Shown here in pieces: positions 23,271 through 32,948 of a stretch of 64,000 nt of DNA. Under the pieces are notes generated by a model, which was given only the letters and a program-made list of their open reading frames with translations, had not been told where the DNA came from and did not search any database. This stretch comes from Linum tenue (lineage: Eukaryota > Streptophyta > Magnoliopsida > Malpighiales > Linaceae). The first letter of the stretch is position 1. Each line of letters begins with the position of its first letter. The DNA is taken from the NCBI GenBank assembly GCA_946122785.1, contig CAMGYJ010000005.1:90638547-90702546 (forward strand), written 5' to 3'. The translations under genes were made by a program, and so were the position numbers.

Positions 23271-23444
23271 CTTGTTCTTCTTCTAAGTGATGAGGATGAA
23301 GGTTTCTTTGAGTTTTTGGAAAATGGAGTTTTTGGAAATGGGAGAAGAAGATGAAGAAGGGAAAGGAGAGGAAGAATGAGTGGATGTGGTGGGATAGGGT
23401 TCTGATTGTGGTGTAGAATGAGTGGGGGAGGGTTTCTTAAATAG
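23271..23444 (-). promoter_or_regulatory. Leader exon and TATA box of the third MULE gene
   Basis: On the minus strand CTATTTAAG (23436-23444) is a TATA-like box. It is followed by a C/T-rich leader and a splice donor GAACAAG|GTAATG at 23271/23270. The leader contains a 65-codon frame rich in Ser and Pro (23283-23480) that ends before the donor. I read it as 5' UTR or a small upstream frame. Confidence 0.5.
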
Positions 23445-23474
23445 AGGATGGAGGGAGGTTTGGGTGGATGGTCT

Positions 23475-23578
23475 GGTCAACCGGTTTGGTCGGCCGAATT
23501 AAATACGCGGTCGACCGCACTAACTTGTTCGGTCGACCGCGTATAGTCGGGTCAACCAGAAATGTTATGAGGTCGACC
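23475..23578. promoter_or_regulatory. GGTCGACC block 2, upstream of the third gene
   Basis: Three perfect sites (23509, 23531, 23571) with degenerate ones between and before them (GGTCAACC at 23475 and 23550, GGTCGGCC at 23488). 23509/23531 are 22 bp apart and 23550/23571 are 21 bp apart. The block lies between the transposase stop and the third gene's TATA box. Confidence 0.75.
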
Positions 23579-23708
23579 GTTTATGACAAATTGTTTATTT
23601 CAACCCACAATCAATTAACTCATAAATTATTAAGATAATTCGAAGAAAATACAATGCAATCACAGTTATTAAAAAATAAATAAACTCCTAAAAAACAATA
23701 GAAGAAAT

Positions 23709-25976
23709 TTAAGATCCTTTTCTGGGACTTTGTTTCGGGCACTTGGGGCGAAAATGACCATATTTCCCACATTTCGAACACTTTCTTAAACTTTTGCCCG
23801 ATGCAGTTCGTGCTGACTTGAATGTCCCCTTGGTCTTCCCAATTTTTGGATCTTTCACACTTCGAAGGGGTGTTGGAGGGTTTGCCGGTGTGGTGTTGTC
23901 TTCTCTCTCCTTCGCGAACTCAATTGCCCATTGAGTAAGGTCGTCCAACGTCTTAGAGACATGATTAAAAGCAGATTCACTACCACACGCGATGTCACAT
24001 AAACGCTTACACTTTAGAGCCAATCCTCCACGTCTTATCAGTCGACCAACTCTCTCTCCCACATCACCTCCAACTCCAGGATGACGATTTAGTGTCTTCG
24101 CATTTTGGGTCCATCGAAGCTTGAACCAAGACGAGGGTAGTGCGGTGTATCCCATATTTTTTATTACTGTAAGCATGTGTCTGCATGGAAACCCCTTAGA
24201 TTCAAATAATGCACACTCGCATTTTAGATCTTGAGTGGACGTAGTAAATGTTAACCGCCTTATCCGATCTGGGTTCATGTAGTTCTTCAGTATGAATGTC
24301 TCTGTCCCATCTGATTCATTTCTTCTCTCCGCTAATACATAAGAAGCTTCATTCTCTAGTTCAGTCTTGAAGATAACAAATGTACGATGAGTGTAGATAC
24401 TTTCAGCTTGCATTTCCCAAGTGCGCAGGGCATGCTTGCAGACCAACCTCGTGTGCCTAGAAGAATAATCATCCTGCGCCTCCGTGAAACGCATCCCCTC
24501 CAGTGCTTCATCAATGCCCTGAACAAAACGTTGCAAGATGTATTGAGTTCCCACATACCCATTTATCCAATGGTTACATGACTCACATCGCGAGGTTGAT
24601 TGGAGTCCAACGAAATAAATATCCTTCAAGTATGCCTCTGCCCACAGTAATTTGTCAGCGTACAAATCCTGCAACCACTTATTTGCAGACAAGCCATGCT
24701 GACTAATCAAAACCTCCCAACGCCTCTCAAACTCCTCAATCGATATTCGTGCTTTCGCCAAGTAAGTGAATGCGCTAACGAACTCCTTATTATGAACGGT
24801 CGTTGTCGCATTTGTCTCAATATGCCAAATACAAAGACGGTGAGGCACTCCAACCAGAACAGTAGCAATTGCACCACGCATAGACTTGTCTCCGTCTGTG
24901 ATTACTGAAGTGGGCATCTTAGAGTTCATACACTCCAGAAAAGTATTCAACAACCAAACATAGTTGGGGATTGTCTCGTTATCCAACTGGGCAAAACCAT
25001 ATATGATGTTACGGTGGTGGTGATTTACACCAACCATCATAACAAATGGTCGATTGTACTTGTTGCGCTTGTATCATGCATCGAACGCCAAGACATCCCC
25101 AAAAAAATGGTAATCTGCTCTAGATGTGGAGTCCGACCAGAAGAGATTGCCTAATTCACCTTCATCGTTGGTTGTGTACTTGAAGAAGCTGCCCGCATCA
25201 GAGGTATGTTTACTTTGTAAGTAACCCAATGTTCGGTTAACATCTCCTATTAGATCGTCGTCAACTGTTCGGGATTGCTGAACAGCATTGTCCAAATCCT
25301 TTGGAGTGTACCCCAGATTCTCATATCCTCCAACTTTATTCTTCATGAATTGAACAATGTTGCGTTGTTTTATTCCTGACTGTCGCATCCCTATCGCCAG
25401 AGCCTTGTCTCCTTCACTCACATTTCGATGAGACCGAAGGAATTGAGTTTCTTCTTCATTGCAGCAACGATGTGAGTGCTTCCTCTCAAACTTAGAAACA
25501 ACCCACATTTTCTTATTCCGATCAAAGAGTACAGTATACGATGCCTTGCAAGAATGTCTTGTCATCTTACGATGTTGCCGAGTCCGACCTTCTTTATCTA
25601 TATGCATCTTACCTCTAGTCCCCCCTCTCGAACATACCATTGTCCTCCCAATTGCTACTCCTCGACGACTCCTCCGAAGATCTCTACGTCGAACGCTAAA
25701 TCCTTTCGCTTTAGCATAGGAATCGTAAAATTTCTCTGCATCTTCTAATGTTTGGAACTCCATGGAAGGAATTTGTTGTTCATATTCAGTAGCTTCTTCA
25801 TCATCCATAAATTCTTCTTCTGCACCCTCGGTTTCATAATCATCTCCAACCACTTCATCATCGGTATTATCTGTATCATCTGAATTATCCATAGCTCCTT
25901 CTCGAGCATCATTAGGTTCCTCATCGAAGTTAACCTCATCATCATCTCTATCATCTGTATCATCCCTGTTATCCAT
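23709..25976 (-). pseudogene. FAR1-type MULE transposase, one in-frame stop
   Basis: A 756-codon frame from ATG 25976 (MDNRDDTDD, directly after acceptor GTTGCAG|G) to the stop at 23709, open except for TGA at codon 301 (25074-25076). Order: acidic N-terminus (1-90); FAR1-type DNA-binding region with FYDSYAKAKGFSVRR and a C...HSH zinc ligand set; MULE transposase core with catalytic D299 (LAFDA), D361 (ITDGD) and E465 (RCESCN); SWIM zinc finger (CECALFESKGFPCRH); C-terminal zinc knuckle (CSKCGKYGHFRPKC). It would cut and integrate the element's ends. The stop directly follows the first catalytic Asp, and a single base change from a Cys codon could explain it. An unbroken copy elsewhere could act in trans. 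Confidence 0.9.
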
Positions 25977-26033
25977 CCTGCAACGATCGGAATACGAACT
26001 TAATGTCAAAACATACACAATTAGCTCTCGTCA

Positions 26034-26264
26034 GGTCGACCTGAATGAACTGTACGGTCGACCTTATTACTAAATAACAAACATGCGGTCGACCTAAATT
26101 TACTGAAAGGTCAACCTAATCCTATAATTACGAAAGTACGGTCGACCGGATGGTTGGGGTGGTCGACCAGATGGTGGGAAAAATTTAACCACATACAACC
26201 ATTAACAAGCATATACGAGACATACCTTAGCAACGAGGTCGACCACTTATTGTTACGGTCTACC
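26034..26264. promoter_or_regulatory. GGTCGACC block 3a, transposase leader intron
   Basis: Sites at 26034/26056, 26087/26109 (second GGTCAACC), 26140/26161 and 26237/26257 (second GGTCTACC), in steps of 22, 22, 21 and 20. Most lie between a donor (GTTGCTAAG|GTATG at 26226/26225) and the acceptor at 25978, so within a 5' leader intron. The last pair lies in the leader exon itself. Confidence 0.8.
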
Positions 26265-26378
26265 GGAATAAAAATAAACCGCCACCAACACCCGATCACA
26301 ATAAGAGCGATGAGATTATAACTTCACTCCAACAAATTGTAAGATTTCGTGGTACGATTAATGTCTTAAGACTCACAT

Positions 26379-26388
26379 CTATTTATAG
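26379..26388 (-). promoter_or_regulatory. TATA box of the transposase gene
   Basis: CTATAAATAG on the minus strand, with CAATTGGATAAGGAA (26404-26418) just upstream. The same two elements occur ahead of the Ulp1 gene. Confidence 0.65.
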
Positions 26389-26494
26389 ATAATTTAGACG
26401 AATTCCTTATCCAATTGGTTCAAGATATATAAAATCATAATTCGACAAGGACAAGTACACAAAATCCTAATTGTACAAGGACAGGAATCATCAC

Positions 26495-26822
26495 GGTCGA
26501 CCTCTTTGCACAAATGGTCGACCGTCTTGGGTAAATGTGAAACAGGTCGACCTCTTTACACAAATGGTCGACCGTTGTTTTTAAATGTGAAACAGGTCGA
26601 CCTCTTGTCTGAAATGGTCGACCATTGATTATAAATGTGAGCACAGGTCGACCTCTTGACAAGAATGGTCGACCGTACTTTATTAAGGCCAAACAGACGA
26701 GAATCCATATTTATTTTACATGGTTTTTGACTTTGCTACGGTATCATAGGTCGACCTAAAGCTTCACGAGGTCGACCTGTGCTCTGCCTTTGGGTATGCC
26801 CGCTTTGAGTATGTGGTCGACC
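26495..26822. promoter_or_regulatory. GGTCGACC block 3b, upstream of the transposase
   Basis: Pairs at 26495/26516, 26545/26566, 26595/26616 and 26646/26667, each exactly 21 bp, and the pairs themselves repeat every 50-51 bp. Then 26749/26770 (21 bp) and a single site at 26815. The block lies between the end of the Ulp1 gene and the transposase TATA box. Confidence 0.85.
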
Positions 26823-26978
26823 ACTTGTTCTAGACGATTGAAATCGTAAATTCAGTCACATCCATAATTGTATAACAAATCTAATAAACGATAAACATTC
26901 AAAATCCAAAATGACACGATCTCGCAAATAGAAATTAAATGTATGGTCCAAATAATGCAACATTGTAACTTAACGACT

Positions 26979-29065
26979 TCATTTCTTTGCTTTTTTCTTT
27001 GAACTCTGTCTCTCTTTGCCTCGTTCCATGCATTCATCTACTACATGCTTGAAAAGATTTTCTCGTGCATGGTTTTCAAAATGTGTAGCCAGATACCATA
27101 GAATCTCCTTTCGAGCCGGTAATTTGTGTTCTTCTCCTATCTGCATTATGCCATGTAAGATTTTGTTACAACTAAAAAAAGTGTAAATTATACTAGTTAT
27201 TTGTTTGACGATATACTCACCACTCTATCAAGATCCTTGGATCCATAGCGCATCCACTGCATGACGTGCACACCACACTCAGTACTATTCCTTTGCCGTT
27301 GAACTGGTAGCTCATCAAAATTGAAATCTCCAAAATTTGGTACTACTACATTGCTCGTGCGCTCTGGTTTCAAAATATCATCCAAAGTGGACAACTACAC
27401 ACAAATAGCGAATATTTTAAGCTTCTAGCATACTACGTAACGCTTAGTAGTCAGAAAATTATAGGAAACACTTACCAATTTCTTGCATTGTTCTGATTTA
27501 CGCCTACGATTCGCCTCACTAGTTGAAGGTAGACTGTCAAGCAAAAATGCAGTTTTTTGCTGGACATTGACGAGATACAAAAACCAATGACATGCTTCAT
27601 CGTCAAGAACTGGCATAAATATCTAGCAACGAAACACTCACTATATCTTATAAACAGCGAATACAAACAAATGCACTTTCGAAATTTAATGATATAGGGA
27701 CATTGACTAGACTAACCTTCTGGCATGCACTGACATTCGGCATAAAGTCCACGCCATCATTCATCAACTTGTTACGAATTTGTCTGGTCTTCATGTTAGC
27801 GCGTACCATTTTCTGCACCATGTTTTAGTTGAGATGAATTGACATGGTACAATATAAATAACTAGGTTATGACAAATAATTTGACATTACGGCTCTTACC
27901 GAAAACATATTTGGCAAATACCACACATTTGGCTCTTTCACATCATGTTTTTCAGACATTGTTAGTGCCCTTGCACACAAATCCACTACCTACCATCCAA
28001 CAATCAAACACAAAATCATCGTAAATCGTAACATAAATAGTGCACAATTCATACGAAAGTCGTAGTAGTATAGTACTTACTGATGAGCAAACCCAGCTTT
28101 TCTCGCTAATGACCGAACTCAAATAATGCCGTTGCACGTTTTCAGAAAAAAAGTCCACAACGGTCAAACTGCAAAAATCAAGATAACAGAAATGTCAATT
28201 GTGATTTGCAACGTACAGGTCGACCTGTTGACAGTCACGGTCGACCTTATTTGACAAACGGTCGACCTTATTGGACAAACGGTCGACCACACGTACTAAA
28301 AAAACTTCTTACTTGTCCCAATTCTTGTCCCCAACCTTCTCTTTAGTAACAACATAATACAAGTCTTCAACTGGATTTTGAAGATTTTTGGTGAATCCTT
28401 CTAGACCCTCCACTTTCATGACCTACAAATCATAGTTAAAATTAAAGTAACATATGAACACAAACACACATTATAGATCAATATGTAACGTAAACTTACC
28501 CCGTGCTTTTCGAAAGGACTCTTAGATTCATCTTCATCGCTATCATCACTAAATAATCCCTTTCTTACAAATTGATCCTTCTGTGGAGTGGTGTAGGAGT
28601 CACTTTCATATCGCGGTCTCTTGCAATTAGGAGAGGAACCCTTGCGGCCATTCTTTGTTTCACTCTGTCAAACATATAAACAAAACATATTAGCACTAAT
28701 GATAGTAATACTAATATCTTCAATCACATATGAATATACTTGGATACCTTTAAAATGTGCTCTTTCAATAAATCGTCTATGCTCTGGTAGCAATTTTCAG
28801 AGTCATCATGGTCTTCCTCCTCTTTACCAAAGTCAAATTTCTTTCCTTTACCATTTCTTCCGCCATTCTCCATTCGTTCTGCACTTATATCTTTGATAGC
28901 ACCTTCTAGCCTCTCAAACCCGTCATGCATCATCCCAGTCATATCTGTCAGTCGAACTGACAATTGCTCGACTTGTGTTTGACACACCACCAGCTTCTCT
29001 TGTGTGGCTTTCAACAATTTCATGATTTCACCCAAATCTTGATGCAGTTTCTCATCATGCGTCAT
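26979..29065 (-). CDS. MULE-borne Ulp1-type SUMO protease (C48), intact
   Basis: Nine exons on the minus strand join into 449 codons with no stop: 29065-28748, 28664-28500, 28422-28313, 28168-28081, 27989-27900, 27812-27717, 27622-27476, 27394-27221 and 27140-26979. Every junction is GT..AG and phases agree. Residues 1-106 are a coiled coil (QVEQLSVRLTDM); 107-161 are charged and disordered. The C48 peptidase domain follows (VVDLCARALTM onward) with H301 (CHWFL), D318 (LLDSL), Q372 and C378 (NSTECGV). The His-Asp gap of 17 and the Gln at Cys-6 match yeast Ulp1. Such enzymes remove SUMO. Ulp1-like genes are known in plant MULEs (Kaonashi, CUMULE). Substrate unknown. The intact frame suggests recent selection or recent arrival. 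Confidence 0.85.
28218..28288. promoter_or_regulatory. GGTCGACC block 4, four sites phased at 21 bp
   Basis: Sites start at 28218, 28239, 28260 and 28281, three exact 21-bp steps in a row. They lie within the intron between the 28313-28422 and 28081-28168 exons of the Ulp1 gene. No other intron after the start codon of that gene has the motif. Confidence 0.9.
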
Positions 29066-29142
29066 CGTCTAAACAATTTAAAGAAAAATTAAAATCATAA
29101 TTCAAGTACAAATTTATACAATTGACCAAAAAACAAAGACGT

Positions 29143-29644
29143 GGTCGACCTGACAAAGTATTAGGTCGACCTGGAAGACAAATAGTGACTACCACAACTC
29201 GTCAGGTCGACCTCTGTTATTCCTAGGTCGACCTATCCAGCAGGAAAATAACAATTACCAACAAAAAGTAAGTTCAAAATTAAACCGAAAAAAGGATAGG
29301 TCGACCAGATATCTGGCGCGGTCGACCTTTTCAAGCACAACATAGTCATACAAACAAAGCCAAAGTCGACATTCAGGTTGAATAACCAAAAAAACATATA
29401 CGGTCGACCTTGAAACCCATTAGGTCGACCAATTGGGTTACCTCGCAAGTACAAAAGTCCAAGTGTTGTGGCCTAAATTCAAATACGAAGAATTGTCTCG
29501 TCAGGTCGACCTGGTTGACGTCACGGTCGACCGAATTGAATTCTGCACCCAACAATATATCAAGTTAGCCGGTGGAAATCACGCATTAAAAAAGAAGACG
29601 GCGAATGCTACATTAGGTCGACCTCACCTTAGACCTGGTCGACC
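29143..29644. promoter_or_regulatory. GGTCGACC block 5a, Ulp1 leader region
   Basis: Six pairs, all exactly 21 bp: 29143/29164, 29205/29226, 29299/29320, 29402/29423, 29504/29525 and 29616/29637. They lie between the TATA box and the start codon. A donor CTAAG|GTGAGG near 29625 and an acceptor TTGTTTAG just before 29068 would put most of them in a leader intron, as in the two other genes. Confidence 0.85.
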
Positions 29645-29750
29645 ACTTCCAACACGTACAACAGCAACCGCGAACGATCTTCTTCACAAAGGCTCTAAGT
29701 CGGAAAAAAACCTAATTCAGACTTGGTGGCGTTGAAGGGGACTTATATTC

Positions 29751-29760
29751 GTATTTATAG
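29751..29760 (-). promoter_or_regulatory. TATA box of the Ulp1 gene
   Basis: CTATAAATAC on the minus strand, with CAATTGGACAAGGAA (29795-29809) upstream, nearly identical to the box ahead of the transposase TATA. Confidence 0.65.
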
Positions 29761-29862
29761 AGATTTAGGACGTGAATGAGTCGACCCAATTCGTTTCCTT
29801 GTCCAATTGTGGAACCTTTCTGGTGTTGGAATCCATATCCAATACGGATACGGTGTGAAGAC

Positions 29863-30033
29863 GGTCGACCTCTTCATAATGCGGTCGACCTGTTAGGTGC
29901 GCAAGGGTCGGCCTATGAGATATTTGGGTCGACCTTTCATTCTGTTAGACCACCAAAGCGGTCGACCGTATTATGTAAGAGGTCGACCGCTTCTCGGAAC
30001 CCCACATACATGAATTAGTCCATTCGGTCGACC
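29863..30033. promoter_or_regulatory. GGTCGACC block 5b, upstream of the Ulp1 gene
   Basis: 29863/29883 (20 bp), 29906/29927 (first site GGTCGGCC; 21 bp), 29960/29981 (21 bp) and a last single site at 30026. These are the right-most motifs of the element. Confidence 0.8.
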
Positions 30034-30047
30034 GAAAAGTCCATGTC

Positions 30048-30069
30048 ACGGTGACATGCATGTCACCGT
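30048..30069. repeat. Perfect 22-bp palindrome
   Basis: ACGGTGACATG followed by its exact reverse complement CATGTCACCGT. It sits 15 bp beyond the last GGTCGACC site and may mark the MULE end or form a cruciform. A partial relative, TTTGCTACGGT, occurs near 26733. Confidence 0.6.
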
Positions 30070-30118
30070 AGCAAAATCCAATCTTTTTTAGTGATTTAAG
30101 GTTTTCAAAATTCAGCCA

Positions 30119-30142
30119 ATATATATATATATATATATATAT
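30119..30142. repeat. AT microsatellite
   Basis: About twelve AT dinucleotides in a row, just outside the presumed MULE end. Confidence 0.9.
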
Positions 30143-31592
30143 TTTTCCTTTTCATGAAGTTTGCTCCAATTTTTCCCGATAATGGCAAATGTTTCACTAA
30201 AAGAGAAACTACGAAGTAATGTACAAGGGAGCAAAGATGTATACCAAACATAGAAGTCTATGCAGAGTATGATGGATTTATCCGAGTTTTATGATACATG
30301 TTTTGAAGGAGTTTGGTGTATTCAGATTTATGCTTTCTGAGTAAAATAAATATTGCCACTTCAGTGTTTGAGGTCATCATCATATGGGATCCACTCGCCT
30401 GTATCACTGAAACCTGTTGCCACTCTACCTGCCTTCTGTGATGTCCAACCACTTATCTGTATAATATTTTTCTTAGTGTTGTATATGTTATAAGGGTGCC
30501 GAAAAATATTTTGCCGCAATTAGCTAACTGTTGTATGCTTATCTCCATGCTCCATGCAAGATTATCAACTATGTGTTCCCGGCTGCATTCTCTTTACTTT
30601 GCTTCTCAATTATATTGAGTCAGTGTGCTGTGCTACTCTGCTTATGTGAATTGTGTATACAAGAATGGTCATTTTCCTTTCCCCAAGGTATGGAAAGCAA
30701 CTCATATTTAGCACTTTTCCCTTAGCTGCAAATATTCTCCCTGCGGCGTAGCCGCGGGTATTGATAATGGAATATCCAAAGAACATCACCTATCCTAGAA
30801 TAGAAGTGGCAAAAGGCTAGTTCTTCATTTGACCTGAAAATATGAGAACAATATTGGATGAGTCTATCCCAGTCGTTTAACAAACAATCAGTTCCACAGT
30901 GCTTTATTACATACAAAAAATAGACAGAAAAGAGAGAACCATATCAATCGACAAAGAGTGATAAGTTGTACTCGAAATATCATAACTGAGGCCTTAAAAA
31001 TGGAAATAGGTAGGAAGCAAAAGCATCTGAAAATCTTTGATTAAACGGGTCATAACCTACGGAGAGATTCATGCATGCAGGTATTTCCCCGCCCTCCATT
31101 CTACCATTCAGCCTTGCTTTGCTCTTGCAATCTTGGTCCTCCGCATCTCTTCCTAATCGATCATCTCCATTCGAGGGCATCAAATCTCATGGAAAGTGCA
31201 TAGGTAAAAACGATGCATCCAAAACAGGTTATAAAGTATGGAATTTTAACGCAACTCGTTAGAAGTAACCAAAAAATCAATGATTTGAATGGGGGAAGAA
31301 TACTACTGAGTTTCTTCACCCACGGGGTGGCAATAGTTGTTGATGCAGTCACCTTGCCTTTAGCTACAGTTGCTTTGCTCTTCTTTACTGAACTCCATGA
31401 GAAGTAGAGAATCCGTGAAGCCACCAACTTCATCATAACAAAACAACATTAGATCAGAGCCATCACATGAGGTAACTTCCTATGGTTAAGGGGATTAACC
31501 ACATGCCTGGAGAATTACAAACAACTATCACATGAGAGATAACTTTCTACGAAGGTCACCTACTATAGGTGAGAGGAATCAGGGTATTTTGA
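30143..31592. other. Unassigned; possible minus-strand exon remnants
   Basis: No gene can be named. Minus-strand stretches at 30980-31183 and 31161-31436 have exon-like base use and nearby splice-like sites, but the frames carry no recognised domain. The region is interrupted at 31593 by a copia element and continues at 37293. Confidence 0.3.
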
Positions 31593-32165
31593 TGGGAAAT
31601 GTGTATGAATAGCTTTGAAAGCTATAGAGTCTCAAGTGGAAAAACTACCACATTGGTAGTTTTACTTGGTGAATTGTGTATGAAGATAGGAGCCTCTCTC
31701 CTAAGGGCATGCCCCTTGGGGTGACCCACTTTTGTGGGAGAGGGAGGACCTAACAGACCACCACACGCGCGCCGTCCGTTTGGTTGGTTCACTTGAGACT
31801 AGCAGGATTTATCCTAACCGACGGTTTTAATTAAGGAAGTAATTATCTTCCTTAATTAATCCGACTTATTCCCCAAGCAAAAGGGTATATTCCTAGGGGT
31901 TCGGATCCTATAAATAGTCGCCTCCCCAGTCCCTCTAAACACACCACAACGAGCATAAACACAATAGAGAGAGTGTTCAGAGAGCTCCGGTTTTCGCACA
32001 AAACCGCGAGTACACAGAGGAGCTGTTTTATCCTGGAGACGACCGGTTGATAGTCTGCCGTGCGCATCGAGGGCAGTGTCGCGAACGTCTTAAAGAGAGC
32101 GACCTAGTCCGCGACTCAGCTCCAGATTCGGTAACCTCGTTCTTGTTGTTGTTCCGTTCCTAACA
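31593..32165 (+). mobile_element. 5' LTR of the copia element
   Basis: Begins TGGGAAATGTGTATGAATAG and ends CCTAACA. TATA box CTATAAATAG at 31908-31917. It lacks about 110 bases found in the 3' LTR between GTTGGTT and CAGGATTTATCC, so it carries a deletion. Confidence 0.85.
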
Positions 32166-32189
32166 ATTTTAAGACGTTCGACTGCTACT

Positions 32190-32918
32190 ATGTCGACTGA
32201 ACAGAACAACATGGCCGGATCTGGTGCTGTCGATATCAATCGACCATTTCGCTTCATTGGGGTCAACTTCCGTCGCTGGAGACAAAAGATGGAGTTCTAC
32301 CTGACGACCAAGAAGTTGGCACACTGCCTCACCAGCATGCCCGTCGAGCTGCCGGAAGAAGCGACCGATGAGGAGAGGGCTGCTTCTGCTAAGGAAAGGG
32401 AGCATGACTTCCTATGCAAGAACTACATCCTCAACGGCCTGGCAGACGATCTCTACGACTACTATGCGGACAGCAAGAACACCGCTATGATGATTTGGGA
32501 TGCGCTCCAAAAGAAGTACGACACGGAGGAGGCTGGAGCTAAGAAGTATGCTGTCAGCCGCTACCTGCGCTACCAGATGGTGGATGACAAGTCTGTCGAA
32601 GTTCAGTCCCACGAACTTCAGAAAATAGCTCATGAGATCGTCTATGAAGGTATGCCTCTAGACGATCAATTTCAAGTTGCTTGCATTATTGATAAGCTGC
32701 CCCCTTCGTGGAAAGATTTTCAGAATATGCTTAGACATAAAACTAAAGAATTTTCACTGGAAAGTTTGATTACTCGCCTAAGGATTGAGGAAGAATCCCA
32801 CAAGCAGGATATGAAAGAAGAGGTGATGGTCGTCACTGCTAAACGACCCACCCCTAGAGCTCTTAAACCTAACCAGAAAGGGTTTAAGAGTAAGAACCAG
32901 CAGGTCCGCCCCCACTAG
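32190..32918 (+). pseudogene. Copia gag (capsid region)
   Basis: 242 codons from ATG 32190 to TAG. The start has FIGVNFRRWRQKMEFYL; then come WDALQKKYDTEEAG, the helical gag core and LPPSWKDFQNML, all typical of the plant copia gag domain. Gag forms the virus-like particle that packages element RNA. The TAG at the end cuts it from its zinc knuckle, which continues in the same frame at 32949 (CYNCGKPGHMAKKC), so an originally continuous gag-pol was broken here. Confidence 0.85.
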
Positions 32919-32948
32919 AATGGTGCCTCTCGAGGTAACCAAAGGGTT

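Larger units (their letters stand above)
20540..30069 (-). mobile_element. Ulp1-carrying Mutator-like element with GGTCGACC arrays
   Basis: A ~9.5 kb element whose three genes all read leftward. In transcription order from the right these are the Ulp1-type protease (26979-29065), the FAR1-type transposase (23709-25976) and a third gene (20540-21070 plus leader at 23271). All intergenic, leader and one internal intron sequence carries GGTCGACC pairs. The left end is missing: Athila LTR C abuts the third gene at 20540. The right end is placed provisionally at the 22-bp palindrome just beyond the last motif. No TIR or TSD could be confirmed, so it may be a TIR-less MULE or simply truncated. Confidence 0.75.

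Noticed and set aside
21129..30033. CRISPR-like array of short repeats and spacers
   Set aside because: The repeat is only 8 bp, comes in pairs, is spread over introns and upstream regions, and lies in a plant MULE; spacers are not of uniform length overall.
30980..31436. Possible host exons on the minus strand
   Set aside because: Splice-like sites are present, but no recognisable protein and no continuation could be shown; left as unassigned.
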